A stretch of DNA of 64,000 bases from Spirometra erinaceieuropaei (Eukaryota; Platyhelminthes; Cestoda; Diphyllobothriidea; Diphyllobothriidae). Within the stretch, counting starts at the first letter, position 1; each line of letters starts with the position of its first letter. The stretch covers positions 951,647 through 1,015,646 of the forward strand of contig CACRXP010000115.1 of the NCBI GenBank assembly GCA_902702965.1, read 5' to 3'. A program made the position numbers and the translations under genes. A model generated the notes under the pieces. That model was not told the DNA's origin. It did no database searches and worked only from the letters and a program-made list of their open reading frames with translations. Shown here piece by piece: positions 48,961 to 62,480 of this stretch.

Positions 48961-49799
48961 AAACGCAATCTTCGCTGACTTGGAATGGCAAGGCAACCGA
49001 TGCACTGTAGATTAGATTATTAGTAGTTAGACTAATGAATAGAAGCTGAGATGCTTTTTGAGTCGAATTGAGTTTCCAGTGTAACCGACACTTGATGGTA
49101 TTCGAAATGTTATCACATCTAAATTGCAACGATGTTAAAACAGTCTTTTCTCAACTGTCTGTTCCGTCATCTTGAAGCTCAGGATTTACCATACTTTTAG
49201 ATGAAACCTGACTGGTAGCTAAGTTTAAGCAGCGTATCTTTAAGGCAAGCTAGTTCTGTGCATGGTATCTCAAAATGTTAAACATGTGTTGCTCTTTGTA
49301 AGCCGATATTACGATTCTTTTGCATTGGTACAGGATTCAAGAAATTCAAACACTGGCCTTTGCATGTAAGTTTACGCATGAGCGATCTCCTTCTTCCACT
49401 ATAAGTCCACCAACGAAAGACAGCCTATTGCTCCACCAATTACCCAATGTAAATGTAAGTGTGGGTGTAGGCTGTTCGTGTCATTAAATCGGTTTCTAGG
49501 TTTTTTGTCGTTATCAACAATCTCGAAGGTACCATTCATATATCTTCTGGGTAACGTTCTCAGACTTAACTGGGATTCCGACTTTTCTTCAAGGTAGACC
49601 AATAGAAACACCGGCTAACGTTGAATCATGCGAACCTCCATATAAATTTTCTACTAACGTCAGTACCCCTATCGAAAACAAAATTCGGTCCTGCGGCCCC
49701 ACTTGACTGATACCATATAGTTATTTTCCTAAAACAGCGTTAGTGGGTGCGAATAAGCCGACCTTATTTATATCAAGTTCTTGCCCATTCCTGACTATT
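48961..49799. other. Unassigned sequence
   Basis: No gene or repeat was recognised. Confidence 0.35.
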
Positions 49800-50185
49800 T
49801 TAATAACGCCATTCCCGGTTACAACAGGTATCGGTTCACACGCGCTTCCCAGAGCGTGTTTCGAGCCCTGCTTGCGACAGGTTTAGTTTCTTAATCCGGA
49901 CATTGCCTTAGCGGGCTCGCGTATGGCACCGATCATACGGCTTGGAATTCTGTTGGTCCCATTACAATGCCCATGCACGACGAACTAACCTGTGGCTTCC
50001 TCCGCCGCCTTTCAGCCGTGATTGTCCTCTATCCGGCCTCCTACTCAAGCGAGCCGATAACCGCTGAGACCTTGTACACGTCGCCTTCAATTACACCCAG
50101 AATCGACTGACACGCGCGTCAATGGCCGTCCTTCAAGCTCTGCCCGCGCATCCTTTTTCTTCCTGGTCCAGCGAGTGGACTGGCT
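49800..50185. other. GC-rich island, unassigned
   Basis: It is more GC- and CpG-rich than its flanks. GTTTCGAGCCC near 49,857 resembles a polymerase III B box, but no A box at tRNA spacing was found. No frame is recognisable. It is a probable insert of some repeat not otherwise present in this window. Confidence 0.3.
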
Positions 50186-50780
50186 AGGTATGTTAATCAA
50201 AATTATTTTAACAAACTAATCATATGGTATCCGTCAATTTGGGCTGCGGGTCCAAACCTCGCCCAAAATTCTTCTATATAGGCAAACAAATCTGTTGCAT
50301 CATTCAAATAATGCGGACAGATGACGCTACTTTGGATTATTATTTGTTACCGACAGTAAAAAGACTTTTCTGAGACTTTTGGAATGAATCACCTTTACGC
50401 GTACAGAGGCCTAATGTCCTGAGCGACTACTGGTTGTTACATAATGAGATTTGTATGGGGCACTACTTGGATCGCAAAAAACTATCACGTATGTGTGTCA
50501 ATATATCTGCTTATTTGTATGCCATTTCCATTTTTTGCATTTATTTGATAAATAGTGACAAATAATGTTTGAAGTTAAGGAAGGCAACATTTCCAAAAGG
50601 GGCGTGTTTTATTATGAGCTGTTACTCCGATTGTTGGTTCTTAGTCCTTCAATATCCAGGTGCTTTTATATCTGCGACTGCCAAACACCAAATATGTTTC
50701 AGATGTAGTCAAAACTAGTTAACTATCGGTGAATACGGACATGTTTTATACCCTACTTATTTTTTCTCAAATATATCTAA
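50186..50780. other. Unassigned sequence
   Basis: Left flank of the 4-kb duplication. Nothing was recognised. Confidence 0.4.
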
Positions 50781-53700
50781 TTTTCTACCTTAGAGTCTGT
50801 TTATGCTCGGAAACCATCCATGGGTATGATTAAATAATTTTACTCACACTATTAATATTATTGTTAATGACAAAGCCAAATCCCTTAAAGGCCTTTGTTT
50901 GAGACTGTTTTGTATAAAAAACCTTTTTTTAAAGTTTAAGATTGGTGACTAATTTCCTGACTTAAAATTGGGCTCGGATGATTTGTGGCTGCCCGAATCC
51001 CAAATATCAACTAGCGAAAATATACGTTTTGCTGGTACGAATCGGCGAACTTTCAGGATGTCTTGATTACATTTTTCAAAATATTCTGTTTACCGACAGA
51101 TCAAGCTAGCATAAAATAATACAATTCTGACTTGAGTAATGACTAGGCAAAAACATTTCGGAAAAAGACACTTAAACTGACAAAAAACGAGACATGTGGG
51201 CGTCGGCAAATGTGGGCCTGCCGATAACACACGAACAGCAAAGAAATTAAAAATTTAAGTAGTGGATTGCAGGACAACTTATCCTGATAACACGGCAAAT
51301 TTCTTCCCAGGAGAACAGGATGCGACTGCGGCCTAACACTCCGAATTTTCACCTAAATCCATTATCAGAGACTTTCACGGATAAGTTCAGTAGAAACATA
51401 GGGAACGCAGTATTTATACGGCGCGGTTGTCTGGCAATCACAGGCCTATTATAATTAGTAGCTGTTGCACCAATCGATGGGACAGTGATTGATTAAATGA
51501 TTGCCTGTCAGACCATGTTAAAATTTCCAACTGCCATGAAGTCACTAATGTTGTTGATTTAGTTGGCGAGGGTTACTTGGTATACTGTCGCCGGAAACGT
51601 AGGTCGCCTACGCCCTTCCTCTTAGCTTTTTGTTTTCCAAATTTGTGGTAAAGAATGGTGGCGAATGATGGCCAGAAAATTACGATTCCAGCACCTTACA
51701 AGTTACACGGTTCACAAGCATTACCAAAATTTCGATCTTTGCAAACTTGAAAGTGTGAATGGGTATAGTCAAATAAACGACGAGCTTAGATTAAACGTCA
51801 TTTTGTCTGACTGCTGTAGCATGTTCACATTTTGTTCCACCGACGTATTTGCTCTGTGCAAAGCTGCAACAGGTCCAGTTAACGACTTCGGAAGTTTCCT
51901 GGTGTAGCAGTTGGCTTTTAAGCCACAAGACGAACGACGTTATTGCTCCAGTGATCGCATCTTCTAACTTCGAACTTTTTTGTAAAACTTGTCTATTTGA
52001 TTTTATCGAATTTCTGCCTTTCAATGTCATAGTACATGCCGAAACTTGCAAGTGAAAATTAATTGAGACATCTCACTCGTCATTTGTGTATTTATAGTCA
52101 GTTTCACTTATATCAGTGGGAATAAAGTAACCTCCGCACACAGTCCCTATTGGACATGACGTAAATTACAAACTTAACCTAAAGTACCTGACTACTACCT
52201 TTTAATCCTAAACGCTTCTGGCAAAGGTATGTGGTGAAATGCTTACACCAAATTGAGTAATAAATGTCCCATCATGCTTTTTTAAATAACAGCTCTCTAG
52301 AGGAATGCAGAAATGCCAAAGGATAAGAATTCGCAGCAAATGCGCAAACTTTATTTGTAAAGATAAACAAAGCTCTCCCTGTAAGCACGCAACTCATATG
52401 AAGTAAATGTGTAAAGGCATGTAACTTAATTTGGCTAATAATCACACAGAACTTCTTCACAGGATAAGAGCAAAGTGTTTCCTCATTGATCAGGTGCTCT
52501 AAGAAAGCCGTTGCAAAAACTGGGTGCGCTTTTTGCTTTGTGACAAATATACATAGATTTTCACCAAACAAAAAGAATTTATTTTTCCTTATACTGGAAC
52601 TATTTATTTCATAATAGTCTGTTTTTAACAAACAACAACAAAGGCCAAATAAATAGGAGCATGCGGCATAAATGCTGTAGTTGCATCCGTGCCGTTTTTG
52701 AATTACGAATAAGCAGAACAAAGACCGCATAAAAGTGATCTGCACGCGTGCTAAAATTAGAATTCTGCTTTTCGATGTATGCCTGTGCTGTAACGTAGGG
52801 AACATTTGCGTGTGCTATAAAAATAGGCCAAGTCAAAAAAAGTTGCATGCCGCCGATACTACGGGCTTCTATTATTACATTGAAAAAAACGTTCAGTTAG
52901 TTTGTCCAGTTAACGTTAATGCATTATAATCAAAAATATGCGCAGCTGGATAATCGTTAAAAGACGCCTCAATGTAAGTTGGTGTCGATATCTGCCTACT
53001 TCTGTTTGCCTTTTCCTTTATACAATTGCATATATAGTTTATGATATAACGGGTTAAATGTTCTGGTAAAAACTTCAGCGATAAGTATGACATGCATTTG
53101 GTGCTGTTTTTTGCGTTTATTTGCTATATTTCAGATCCTCCCAGTCATCTGCTATGGAAGTACTTACTAAGAATCCGTTTTGTCCATGTAAACCCGATAG
53201 ATTTGTGCAAAATCAAACCTTTCTACGTTACTGAAAATTACAGAATGAAACCTTATCTTTGTGTGCATCTTCCTCTCAACAAATATGCATACAAACAAGA
53301 AAGACATTAAAATATGTTTATTTTGGAAGGCAAAATTAAATTTGGTCTCCATGAGAATAAGATGGTGGCCGATGTTAAGCATTAAACCCATAAAACAAAA
53401 TTTATATAAATTGTTGGCCTTTCATGCACAAAACGCAATAACAAACCTTCTCAATTTTAGTTTGTCTGAATACTTCAGGTTTTACTAGGCATAGAAAAAT
53501 ATATGCTGATTACCCGCGACATTCCGACCGTGTTTTGCGGCATGTCGGGCAAAAGAAATGACAGGTCGGTAGGCGACTAAGAAAGGATACGAAAACTAAC
53601 ATCGAAAGGGTTTTAGCATGTGTCGTTATCAGCTTCTTTTAATATCTTAAGGGAAACTTTTGGCGAATAATTAATGATGGAAACGCACCCAGAAATAAGC

Positions 53701-54900
53701 AGGTTAGACAAGAACGGCCCATAAATAGACAAAACGACGATTTTTTCGTCCAGTAAAAAGTACAGCATATTTCTCTTGAGATAATTTACGAGGAACACTC
53801 GTCAATGTCCCTTATGAACACAGTCAGGAAAAAGATGTGTAAATTTGAATTTTATTGATGGGAAGCCATTAGCAAACTGCTTTTAAATGGAAAAGTATAG
53901 AACATTTGTTTCTTTGCCACGAAATGTACAAATTACCGGCCCTCATTCTGGAAGAGCATTTGCTTTTATAATGAGGTCTTATTTCCATGCAGGCCTACGA
54001 TGTAGATCCAGGGGGAAGTATGTGGAAAAGGAGCACACTCCGCCGACGCCAACCTTCAAAATCTGCCGGCGATTGATGATTTGCATAGCTATTAATTTTG
54101 GAGAGTAGCCAGTATGGCAGTCGACTACCGATACCACCAACAGCAAGGTGTTCGTCAACGTTGTAGGAAGTGTCATAGGTAACAACGACATTAACCGTCA
54201 CTGACTGCACATCTTAAATTTAAAAACTATGTCCTCCTCGGCGCTCATAAGTGATACTAACCTAACAACTCTTGCAACCGTTATTTGACTTTTTGCACGA
54301 CAGCAACCAGCCTCTCCATACGTGGTCTCAGTTTATTTTTATCCCTGTAAGCAGCCCTGAAACCGATCATTTCGAAAATCTTTTTGCACTTATTAGGAGA
54401 CATCGGCTCAATACAAATAAACACTTTCGCACAAAATTGTTTTGTTTTATGCTAGATAATCACGCTGGACGATCTGCTCGACGCAACATGGCCATCCCCT
54501 GATTGTAACAATTTAAGCCCAGCAAAATGCTAATGGATATTCAACAAAGTGCTGACTGTTTTATTTGCAATTTTTTTTAATTAGTTTTCTCTTTTGATGC
54601 TTTTCTCTCTGTCATGTACCCTTCTTGTTAACCCAACTTAAGCCATTTGAAATGTAGCAATTTTTTAAGTTTTACCTTTCAATAAAAATTAATATTTTTT
54701 AAGCTATTGAGTAGTTATATAGACCCGCATATGTCGTTTTTCAATAAACAATCTTCTCCTCACTCTCGTGCGGCTTTGAGGAATGCGGTTTGGGCCAACT
54801 TTGCGTTATAGGAATTTTCTTGTCCTAACGCATAAGATTTCATACGTAAGCATAACCAGTTAAGACATATCGCAGAGGTTTTCCGAACACTAGCAACAAA
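50781..54900 (+). repeat. Four-kilobase tandem unit, copy 1
   Basis: It starts TTTTCTACCTT and ends AGCAACAAA, directly joined to copy 2, which starts with the same word and ends AGCAGCAAA. Collinear similarity runs over the full unit. Copy 1 has about 380 bases (53,763-54,144) absent from copy 2. A conserved block (51,580-51,660, with CGCCGGAAACGTAGGTCGCC) and the small frame at 53,092-53,310 are among the least diverged parts. The 177-codon minus frame at 52,272-52,805 is broken by stops in copy 2, so it is probably fortuitous. No known transposon protein, LTR or TIR was recognised. Confidence 0.92.
53134..53310 (+). CDS. Candidate terminal exon or conserved small frame, copy 1
   Basis: A TTTATTTGCTATATTTCAG acceptor-like sequence precedes a frame of about 58 residues (PPSHLLWKYLL...RFVH.NPID...KIKPFYVTEN, then KPYLCVHL) ending in TAA at 53,308. 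The same acceptor, frame and stop exist at 57,352-57,528 in copy 2. The two copies differ less here than in most of the unit, without frame-breaking changes. No family is recognised. It could be an exon, a relic coding piece of the element, or a conserved noncoding stretch. Confidence 0.3.
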   Translation, partial: DPPSHLLWKYLLRIRFVHVNPIDLCKIKPFYVTENYRMKPYLCVHLPLNKYAYKQERH

Positions 54901-55728
54901 TTTTCTACCTTGGACTCAGCTTATGCTCGGAAAGCATCAATGGCTATGATTAAATAATTTTACTCACACTATTAATATTGGTTTTAATGACAAACCTTAA
55001 TCCCTTAAAGGCCTTTGCTTTAGTGTTAAAAAAAACCTTTTTTTAAAGTTTATGATTGGTGACTAATTTCCTGACTGCAAATTGGGTTTAATGATTTGTG
55101 GCTGCCCGAATCCCAAATATCAACGAGCAAAATATACGTTGTGCTGGTAGGAATCGACGAACTTTCAGGCTGTCTTGACCATATTTTTCAAAATATTCTG
55201 TTAACCGACATATGCAGCTATCATAAAATAATACAATTCTGACTTGAGTAATGACTCGGCAAAAAACAGTTCGGAAAACGACACTTAAACTAACATAAAA
55301 CGACATATGTGGGCGCCGGCAAATGGGTACCTGTCGATAACACACGGACAGCAAAGAAATTTAAAATTTAAGTAGTGGATTGCAGGACATACATCGAATT
55401 TCTGTCCAGGAGAAAAGGATGCGACTGCGGCCTAGCACTCCGAATTTTAACTTAACTCAATAATCAGAGACTTCCACAGAAAACTTTAGTAGGAACACAG
55501 GGAACACAGTATTTATACTTCGCGGTTGTGCGACAACCACAGGCCTGCTCTAATTAGTAGCTGTTGCACCCATCGATGGGATAATGTTTGATTAAATGAT
55601 TGCCTGTCGGACCATGTTTAAGTTTCCAACTGCCATAAAGTCATTGATGTTGTTGATTTGGTAAGCGAGGGTTACTTCGTATACTGTCGCCGGAAACGTA
55701 GGTCGCCTACGCCCTTCCTCTTAGCTTT

Positions 55729-56259
55729 TTGTTTTCCAAAGTTGTGGTAAAGAATGGTTGCGGAATGGTGGCCAGAAAACCACGATTCGAGCACCTGGCA
55801 CGTTACACGGTTCTCACTCATTACCAAAATTTCGATCTTTACAAACTTGCAAGTGTGGAGGGGTTTAGTCGAATAAGCGGCGATCTTAGTGTAAGCGTCA
55901 TTTCTTCTGACTGCCGTAGCATTTTTACCTCCTGTTCCACTGACGTAATTCCTCAGTGCAAAGCTGCAACAGGCTCGTTAGCGACTTGGGAAATTATCTG
56001 CTTTAGCAGTTGGCTTTTTAGCCACAAGGCCAACGAAGCTATTGCTTCAGTGATCGCATCTTCTTACTTCGAACTGTTTCGTAAAGCTTGCCTATGTGAT
56101 TTTATCAAATTTCTGCCTGTCATTGTCATAGTACAGGCTGAAGCTTGCAAGTTAAAAATTAATAGAGACATCTCACTCGTTATTTGTCTATTTATGGTCA
56201 GTTTCACCAATATCAGTGGGAATAAAGTAACCTCCGCACATAGTACCTATTGGACGTAA
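55729..56259 (+). CDS. Unrecognised 176-codon open frame in copy 2
   Basis: This is the second longest frame in the window. The predicted product is rich in Ser, Cys and hydrophobic residues. The homologous stretch of copy 1 (51,655-52,055) keeps much of the reading but is interrupted: one base differs near 51,870 and the frame then stops. The opposite strand is open in copy 1 and stopped in copy 2, so neither strand is favoured. No domain is recognised. It is either a decayed gene of the repeated unit or chance. Confidence 0.2.
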   Translation: MFSKVVVKNGCGMVARKPRFEHLARYTVLTHYQNFDLYKLASVEGFSRISGDLSVSVISSDCRSIFTSCSTDVIPQCKAATGSLATWEIICFSSWLFSHKANEAIASVIASSYFELFRKACLCDFIKFLPVIVIVQAEACKLKINRDISLVICLFMVSFTNISGNKVTSAHSTYWT

Positions 56260-57351
56260 AGTAAAGTACAAACTTAACCTAAAGCAACTATCTGTTACCT
56301 ATCAATCCTAAAGGCTTCCAGTCGTGAACCCCCCATTAATTGGCAAAGGTATGTGGTGAAATGCTAACACCAAATTAAGTATTAAATGCCCCCTTATGCT
56401 TTTTTAAATAACAGCTCTCTTGAGGAATGCAGAAATGCCAAAGGGCACGAATTCGTAGCAAATGCGCAAACTTAATTTGTAAAGATAAACAAATCTCTCC
56501 GTGTAAGCATGCAAATTATATGGGGTAAATGTATAAATGCATGTTATTTGATTTGGCTAATCATCATACAGAACGTCTTTATAGGATTATAGAAACATGT
56601 CTGCTTGTTGATCAGGCGCTCCAAGAGAGCCGTTGCAAAAACTGGGTGCGTTTTTTCCTTTATGACAAATATAAGTAGATTTTAACCAAACAAATCGACT
56701 TCAATTTTCCGTAAACTGAAACTATTTATGTAATAATAGTCTCCTTTTAATAAACGACCACTACGGCAGACTAAATAGGAGCATGCGACTTTAATGCTAT
56801 AGTTGTATTGGTATTGTTTTTGAATTACGAATAAGCAGAACAAATAACGCATAAAAGTGATCTGCGAATGTGCTAAAATTAGAATTTTGCTTTCCGATGT
56901 ACCCTTATGATGTTACTTAAGAAACATTTGCGTGTGCTATGAAAATAGGCCAACTCGAAAAAAGTTGCATGTGACCGATACTACGGGTTTAATTTTTACA
57001 GTAAAAAGAAGAAAAATGTTTTTTTTCAAAAAATAACGCGTCTTCTTGTATCCATCTTGATCCTACTTAAGCGAATTGGTACACTTCTTGTTAGAAGAAA
57101 GAAAAAACGTTCAATTAATTTGTCCAGTTTACGCTAATACATTGTAAACAAAAATATGCGCAGCTGGGCAATCGTTAAAAGACGCCTTAATGTAAGTTGG
57201 TGTCGATATCTGCCTACTTGTGTTTAGCTTTTCCTTTATACAATTGCATATATAGTTGATGGTATAACGCGTTAAATGTTCTAGTAAAAATTTCAGCTAT
57301 AAGTATGACATACATTTGGTGCTGTTGTTTGCGTTTCTTTGCTATATTTCA

Positions 57352-57528
57352 GGTCCTCCCAGTCATCTGCTATGGAAGTACTTACTAGGACTGCGTTTTG
57401 TCCATGAAAACCCGATAGATTTAAACAAAATCAAACCTTTCTACGTTACAGAAAATAGCAGAATGAAACCTTATCTTTGTGTGCATCTTACTCTCAACAA
57501 AGATGCATATAAACAAGAAAAACATTAA
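57352..57528 (+). CDS. Candidate terminal exon or conserved small frame, copy 2
   Basis: It is the counterpart of the frame at 53,134-53,310, with the same TTTCAG acceptor-like lead and the same stop. Differences are a mixture of third-position and amino-acid changes without indels. Product unknown. Confidence 0.3.
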   Translation, partial: GPPSHLLWKYLLGLRFVHENPIDLNKIKPFYVTENSRMKPYLCVHLTLNKDAYKQEKH

Positions 57529-58717
57529 ATTTATCTTTTTTGCAAGGAATAATTAAATTTGGTTTCCATAAGAGTAAGATGGTGGCCGATATTAAGCATT
57601 CAATTCATGATAAAATTTTGCATAAATTCTTTGCCTTTCATGCACTAAACGCATTAACAAACCATCTCGATGGTAGTTTGTCTGAATACTTCAGGTTTTG
57701 CTAGGCGTAGACAAATATACGCTGATAACCCGCGACGTTCCGACTGTTTTTTGCGTCATGCCGTGCAAAAGTAATGTCAGGTCGGTAGGCGACTTAGAAA
57801 GTATACGCAAACTAACATCGAATGGGTTTTAGCATGTGAAGTTAACAGCTTCTTTTAATATCTTAAGGGAAACTTTTTGGCGAATAAATAATAGTGCAAA
57901 CGCACCCAGAAATGAGCAGGTTAGACCAAAACGGTCCATAAATTGACAAAACGACGATTTTTTCGTCCAGCCAAAAGTAAGGTGTTCGTCAACGTTGTGA
58001 GGGTTGTCTAAGGTTGCAACGACATTAACCGTCGCTGACTGGGCATCATAATTTTAAAAAACGATGTCTTCCTCGGCGCTCTTTAGTGATACTACCCTAA
58101 CAACTCTTGCAACCGTAATCTAACTTTTTGCACGACAGCAGCCAATCTCTCCACATGTGGCCTCCAGTTTATTTTTATCCCTGTAAACAGCCCTGATTTC
58201 CGGCCCTTTGAAAATAATTTGCCCTTATTAGGAGACATTGGCACAAGACAAATAAACACTTTAGACACAAGAAGATTTTTGTTTTGTGGTAGATAATCAC
58301 GCCGAATGATCCGCTTGACGCTGTCTCCTGTCTGCAAGAATTTATGCCGTGCAAAATGCAAATGGACAGTCAACAATGTACTGAATGTTTTACTCGTAAT
58401 GTTTTTTCCTTAGTGTTCTCTTTTGATTCGTTTCTCTCCGTTATGCGTCCTTCTTGTTAACCCAACTTTAGCTATTTGAAATATAGCAATTTTTTCAACT
58501 TTTACTTTTACGCTATTCAGTACTTATAAGACCCATCTATGTCATTTTTCAACAAACAATCTTCTCCTTACTCTCGTGCGGTTTGAAGAAAGCGGTTTGT
58601 GCGAAGATTGCCTAATAGGAATTTTCTTGTCCTAACGCCTAAGATTTCATACGTAGGCATAACCAGTTAAGACATATCGCCTATGAGAGCAGAGGTTTTT
58701 CGAACACCAGCAGCAAA

Positions 58718-61700
58718 TAAGTAAAATACAGATCGAATAGCGTAGGCCGAATAGACAATCTGAATTTCGGTCATGATGTTTCACGAGTTCTGCCCCCTAC
58801 AGCAGTTAGCATTTTATGTCATCACAATGGACAGGCGAGCCATAAATTAATGATACTGACCAAATGCCTTATCCTTGTAATTGCATGTTCTAGCAACGAA
58901 AAGTAGACTGTATTGACATAGATTTGTCATTCGTACCAGGTTTATAATTAGAGACGTGCTGGGAAAGCAAACCTTGACGAAGAAAACTACGTTTTAGTAA
59001 ACTGAAACACGGTTTGCCCGGAATAAATCTGAACAAGGAAAGGCCTTTGCCTTGTTTAAAGAATGTTTCGGAAACTCTCTCTTACGTGGCACAAAAACGC
59101 GTCGGGTTTTAACAGATTTATATGTACATACCGTGGAGAAAAAGTGTTCATAAAGCGTGCCGTATAACCTGACATTTATTGCGCTCTAGTGGAACTGTTT
59201 ATCGAAAAGCAAACGAACCGCTCTGCGGTAACGTCAGCTTCTCGCCATAATTGCTTACTAGTCTTTAACCTTAAATGGTTTTGAGATAAACCTTCCGACA
59301 GGCATTACGCAACCGTGATTAAAAGAAGTCGTATTTTCTATAGGTCTAACATCTAAACCAAAAGTGTTAACAGCTGTGTTAGAATATGTTGACCATTCTT
59401 CAGACCATGAGCAAATTCGGCCCTGTATTTAAAACATAAGATGATTATAAACCGTAAGTGGTTCATAAATAGGGTAATATGGTGGTTTTCCGGGAGTATT
59501 TCAAGGGGCGACGACAATCGCTCTGGAATGCGTTTTACAAAAACGCAGAAATGAGGAAATTTTAGGTAAACGAAATTTAAGCAACTGTTAATCTCACGTT
59601 TTCCAAACTTGGTTCTTCTTTAAGCTGTCCACCAATTTATTCCCTTTTTTATAAAACGACATGAATAATACACGATTTTTAAAAGAAGTCTACCAGAAAT
59701 CTCAACTACCCCAATTCTGGAAAACGTTTAAGATTACATACTCGAAGCTGAATGATATAATAATATAGAATCTAATTTGGGTAAGATGGGTCATGAAAGT
59801 TTTGTTATCGCATGCTTAATTCTCCTGAAATGGACTCTTTAAAAAACAGTTCTGAAAGACGACGGCCAAGGTTTTTGGGAATGGGACTGTTTTCTGTAAA
59901 TCAATTTTTGTGTTAGGCCCATATTTTCCTTCCTTTGAGAACAGCCTCTTGACTGATAAACCATCTTCAGCGCAAAGTATCTATGAGTAAACGCTTGCAA
60001 TCGTTTAACTAAGCAGCTTTGGTTTACAGATGACTGAGGACAGATGAATCTACAGTCTCTGATCAGTATATTCTTGGTTTATATCTGGTTTTAAAAGGTT
60101 CCCTACGTAGAAATAATACTCATAAGCACACGCCCTGTTATTATCTAGAATGTCTGCTAGACAAAAATCACCTCCCTCAACACTATTACGTGGATACATG
60201 AACTACGAAAAGCGCAATGAAAAAGGGACCTCGGTTTCGGGGTTAATGTTCTGAAAGCGCACAGCAGTCAAAAGGTAATTTCTGCGCGCTAATTGTTTAA
60301 TTTTAATTTTAGTTGGGCAGACGTGAATAAAATAATTTTTTTCACACAAGCAGAACGTCTTTTACTCACAATGGTGTCTGTTTAACTGAAGTTGGCAGTT
60401 TGATTACCCTAAAAACAGGGTCAATTAGGAAGGCGTCGTGGTTTGCATCCGTTCAAAATGATACTGCCGTAAGCCAAATAGGCAAAACGGCATTTTGAAA
60501 ACCAAAAATCGAAAAAGACATCCGCAAAGTTATTTAGGATGCATTTTGTCACCTGAAAACTATTTTGGTCTTCAACTTTACCTAAAATAGTGTACTCATA
60601 TTTCTAGCGCACGAATACATGTAAATCTTATTTTCAACAAAAAGGCATACTGACTAATTTTCCAAATAAGTTAGAAATATAGTTCCGTCATTATGATAAG
60701 AAAATGCATTTTTACCATAAGGATAGAGACTAACGAATTTTTATAAGTTGCAAAGAAAAATAAAAATACCAGATTGTTGAGTTTACAAGGTTGTTAGAAT
60801 GCGCTTTCGGCAGGATTTAAGGCCTGTGGTCGAAGCCACACGGTAGCTTGTCTTTCTAATTAAAAATTGATTGAAATTTTCTTAACACGTTTTCGATTTG
60901 AAAGAATAACATCATTTGTATTGTATTATTAATAAATGATGGCATATTTACCTCAAATACGGATGCCGGGCTTTTCATAAAATGATATCCGCCTGTCTAC
61001 ATAATTACTCACAACCAAGCTGATAACTCAAGATGTGTGGATTTTTTCCTTTTATTTTTAATAAGTCTTTAGATGTTAAAGAACTTTATAATAAACATGC
61101 ACAAAATATACTCTTTGTCGTACTCATTTCCTATCACGTCGCATGTGCAATTTTTCTCACTAAGAGGAAGGAATACATTCTCTTTTAGAAAATTTCACAC
61201 TTCTGTAACTTTATAAAACCAACAAATATCCAGTTCAACAGAATATCATCTGTACGTTTATTAAGGCGCTTTATTAAGTACGTTAGATAGCCCTTACTGT
61301 TTCTATGCTATACGAGGCCCACGTAGGATGTTCTTTGAAGCATTCTTGAATGTGGAATATTACTGATTAAGACTTATAGGTACGAGTTATGTGTGCGGGG
61401 TGAAGAAAAGCAATGGAGAACCGCACACGATATTTTTAAAAGTAGACCTTTTTTGCTAGTTGTTGGCTGGCACGTAGTCTGAAAGTTAACGTTAACCGAC
61501 CGGTATCGCCCCGAAGCGTCGATGCCCGTACAACATATACATTGATTTCTCTTTTTGCACTCACACACGTACTTCATTAGTAAAAGGGAAACACATTGTT
61601 TAAAACCCTCTGCATGGAACTAAATTAGTTAGAAAAAATACTAAAAATATTGCTGGATGGAATGCATACGTCTGCTAGTGAAACAGGAGTGTTAAAACAT

Positions 61701-62324
61701 TAACGATTTTGTTGGAAAATAGCTGGCCGTTGTAGCCCGCACATATGTTTAATTGCTACCGACTTTAATTTAAAAAAATTAAAATGTTACTGCAGCGTCA
61801 GAGCGGGTTTAATATAAATCAGAGATTGACAATTCCATTTTTGAAAAACTGAAAGATACCTGTCGTACAATCAAAAAATTGGATAAGACGTAATTCTCTG
61901 CTACATGCTTATGGGAAAGAGTATTTTGTGCATTTTGTCGGCGAGGTATGCTTACATTCCTAGGCGCATCGGAAAGCTAAGAAAGTGAGTGAAGTTTGCC
62001 TTACACAGGACAATATTGTACAAATTCAACTGGCACTTGGTAATTGAACGTGAAAACTTTTAAAACAGGTTAAGTAACAACAAGCTGTGAATTGTGGTTC
62101 GATAATTAGATGCACGAAAAAAGCATCAGCCAATTGCTCATTATGCGTTGCTTGAACGCCGTTGACCTTGTAAAATTAATCGTATCCTTAACATGCCGAT
62201 GATATTGCGTGGAATGAGAGTCCGCCCTCTTCGCTCTTTTACAAGGTAATTCGTCGATCAGGATGCGACATGCGTTCGCCCCCCCCCTACTTATTGGGAC
62301 TCAGTCGGCAGTACATGCAAAAGA
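58718..62324. other. Unassigned AT-rich sequence
   Basis: There is no frame above 67 codons. Weak resemblances to LT1 cores near 59,440 and 61,290 are too short to call. A poly-C run of about nine bases stands at 62,279-62,287. Confidence 0.35.
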
Positions 62325-62480
62325 GAAGTGTTGACAAAGACAGGTAGATTTGGATGGCGATTTCTGGCTCATTAGCCGTCATCAGTCGGTCATAACCAGC
62401 TCCAAGTACGAATCGCATGAGGCTCGAGTACGAAGAACTTTGGCCATGGTGTTTGGTACTCTAGCAGTGAGTTGCACGAT
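62325..62480 (-). mobile_element. tRNA-headed SINE, copy S2
   Basis: On the minus strand, TACTCGAGCCTC (B-box remnant) is followed by GGTTATGACC, CTGATGACGGCTAATGAG and CCAGAAATCGCCATCC. These are the same tail blocks, in the same order, as in S1. The head is eroded. Confidence 0.65.

Larger units (their letters stand above)
54901..58717 (+). repeat. Four-kilobase tandem unit, copy 2
   Basis: It is collinear with copy 1 and abuts it without spacer. It has about 100 bases (near 57,008-57,106) and a short segment near 56,320 that copy 1 lacks, and it lacks copy 1's 380-base segment. The minus frame at 58,092-58,376 (94 codons) ends in INWRPHVERLA. This vaguely recalls the C-terminal end of non-LTR RTs, but the frame is shifted in copy 1. 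Confidence 0.92.

Noticed and set aside
52272..52805. 177-codon minus-strand open frame, the longest in the window
   Set aside because: The homologous stretch of the tandem copy (about 56,400-56,925) has several stops in this frame, and no domain is recognisable.
58092..58376. Minus-strand frame ending INWRPHVERLA, recalling the end of non-LTR reverse transcriptases
   Set aside because: Only about ten residues resemble that region, and the frame is broken in the tandem copy near 54,270-54,350. This is not enough to call a LINE.
59430..61330. Possible further LT1 copies
   Set aside because: Matches near 59,440 and 61,290 are short and not collinear with arms or core.
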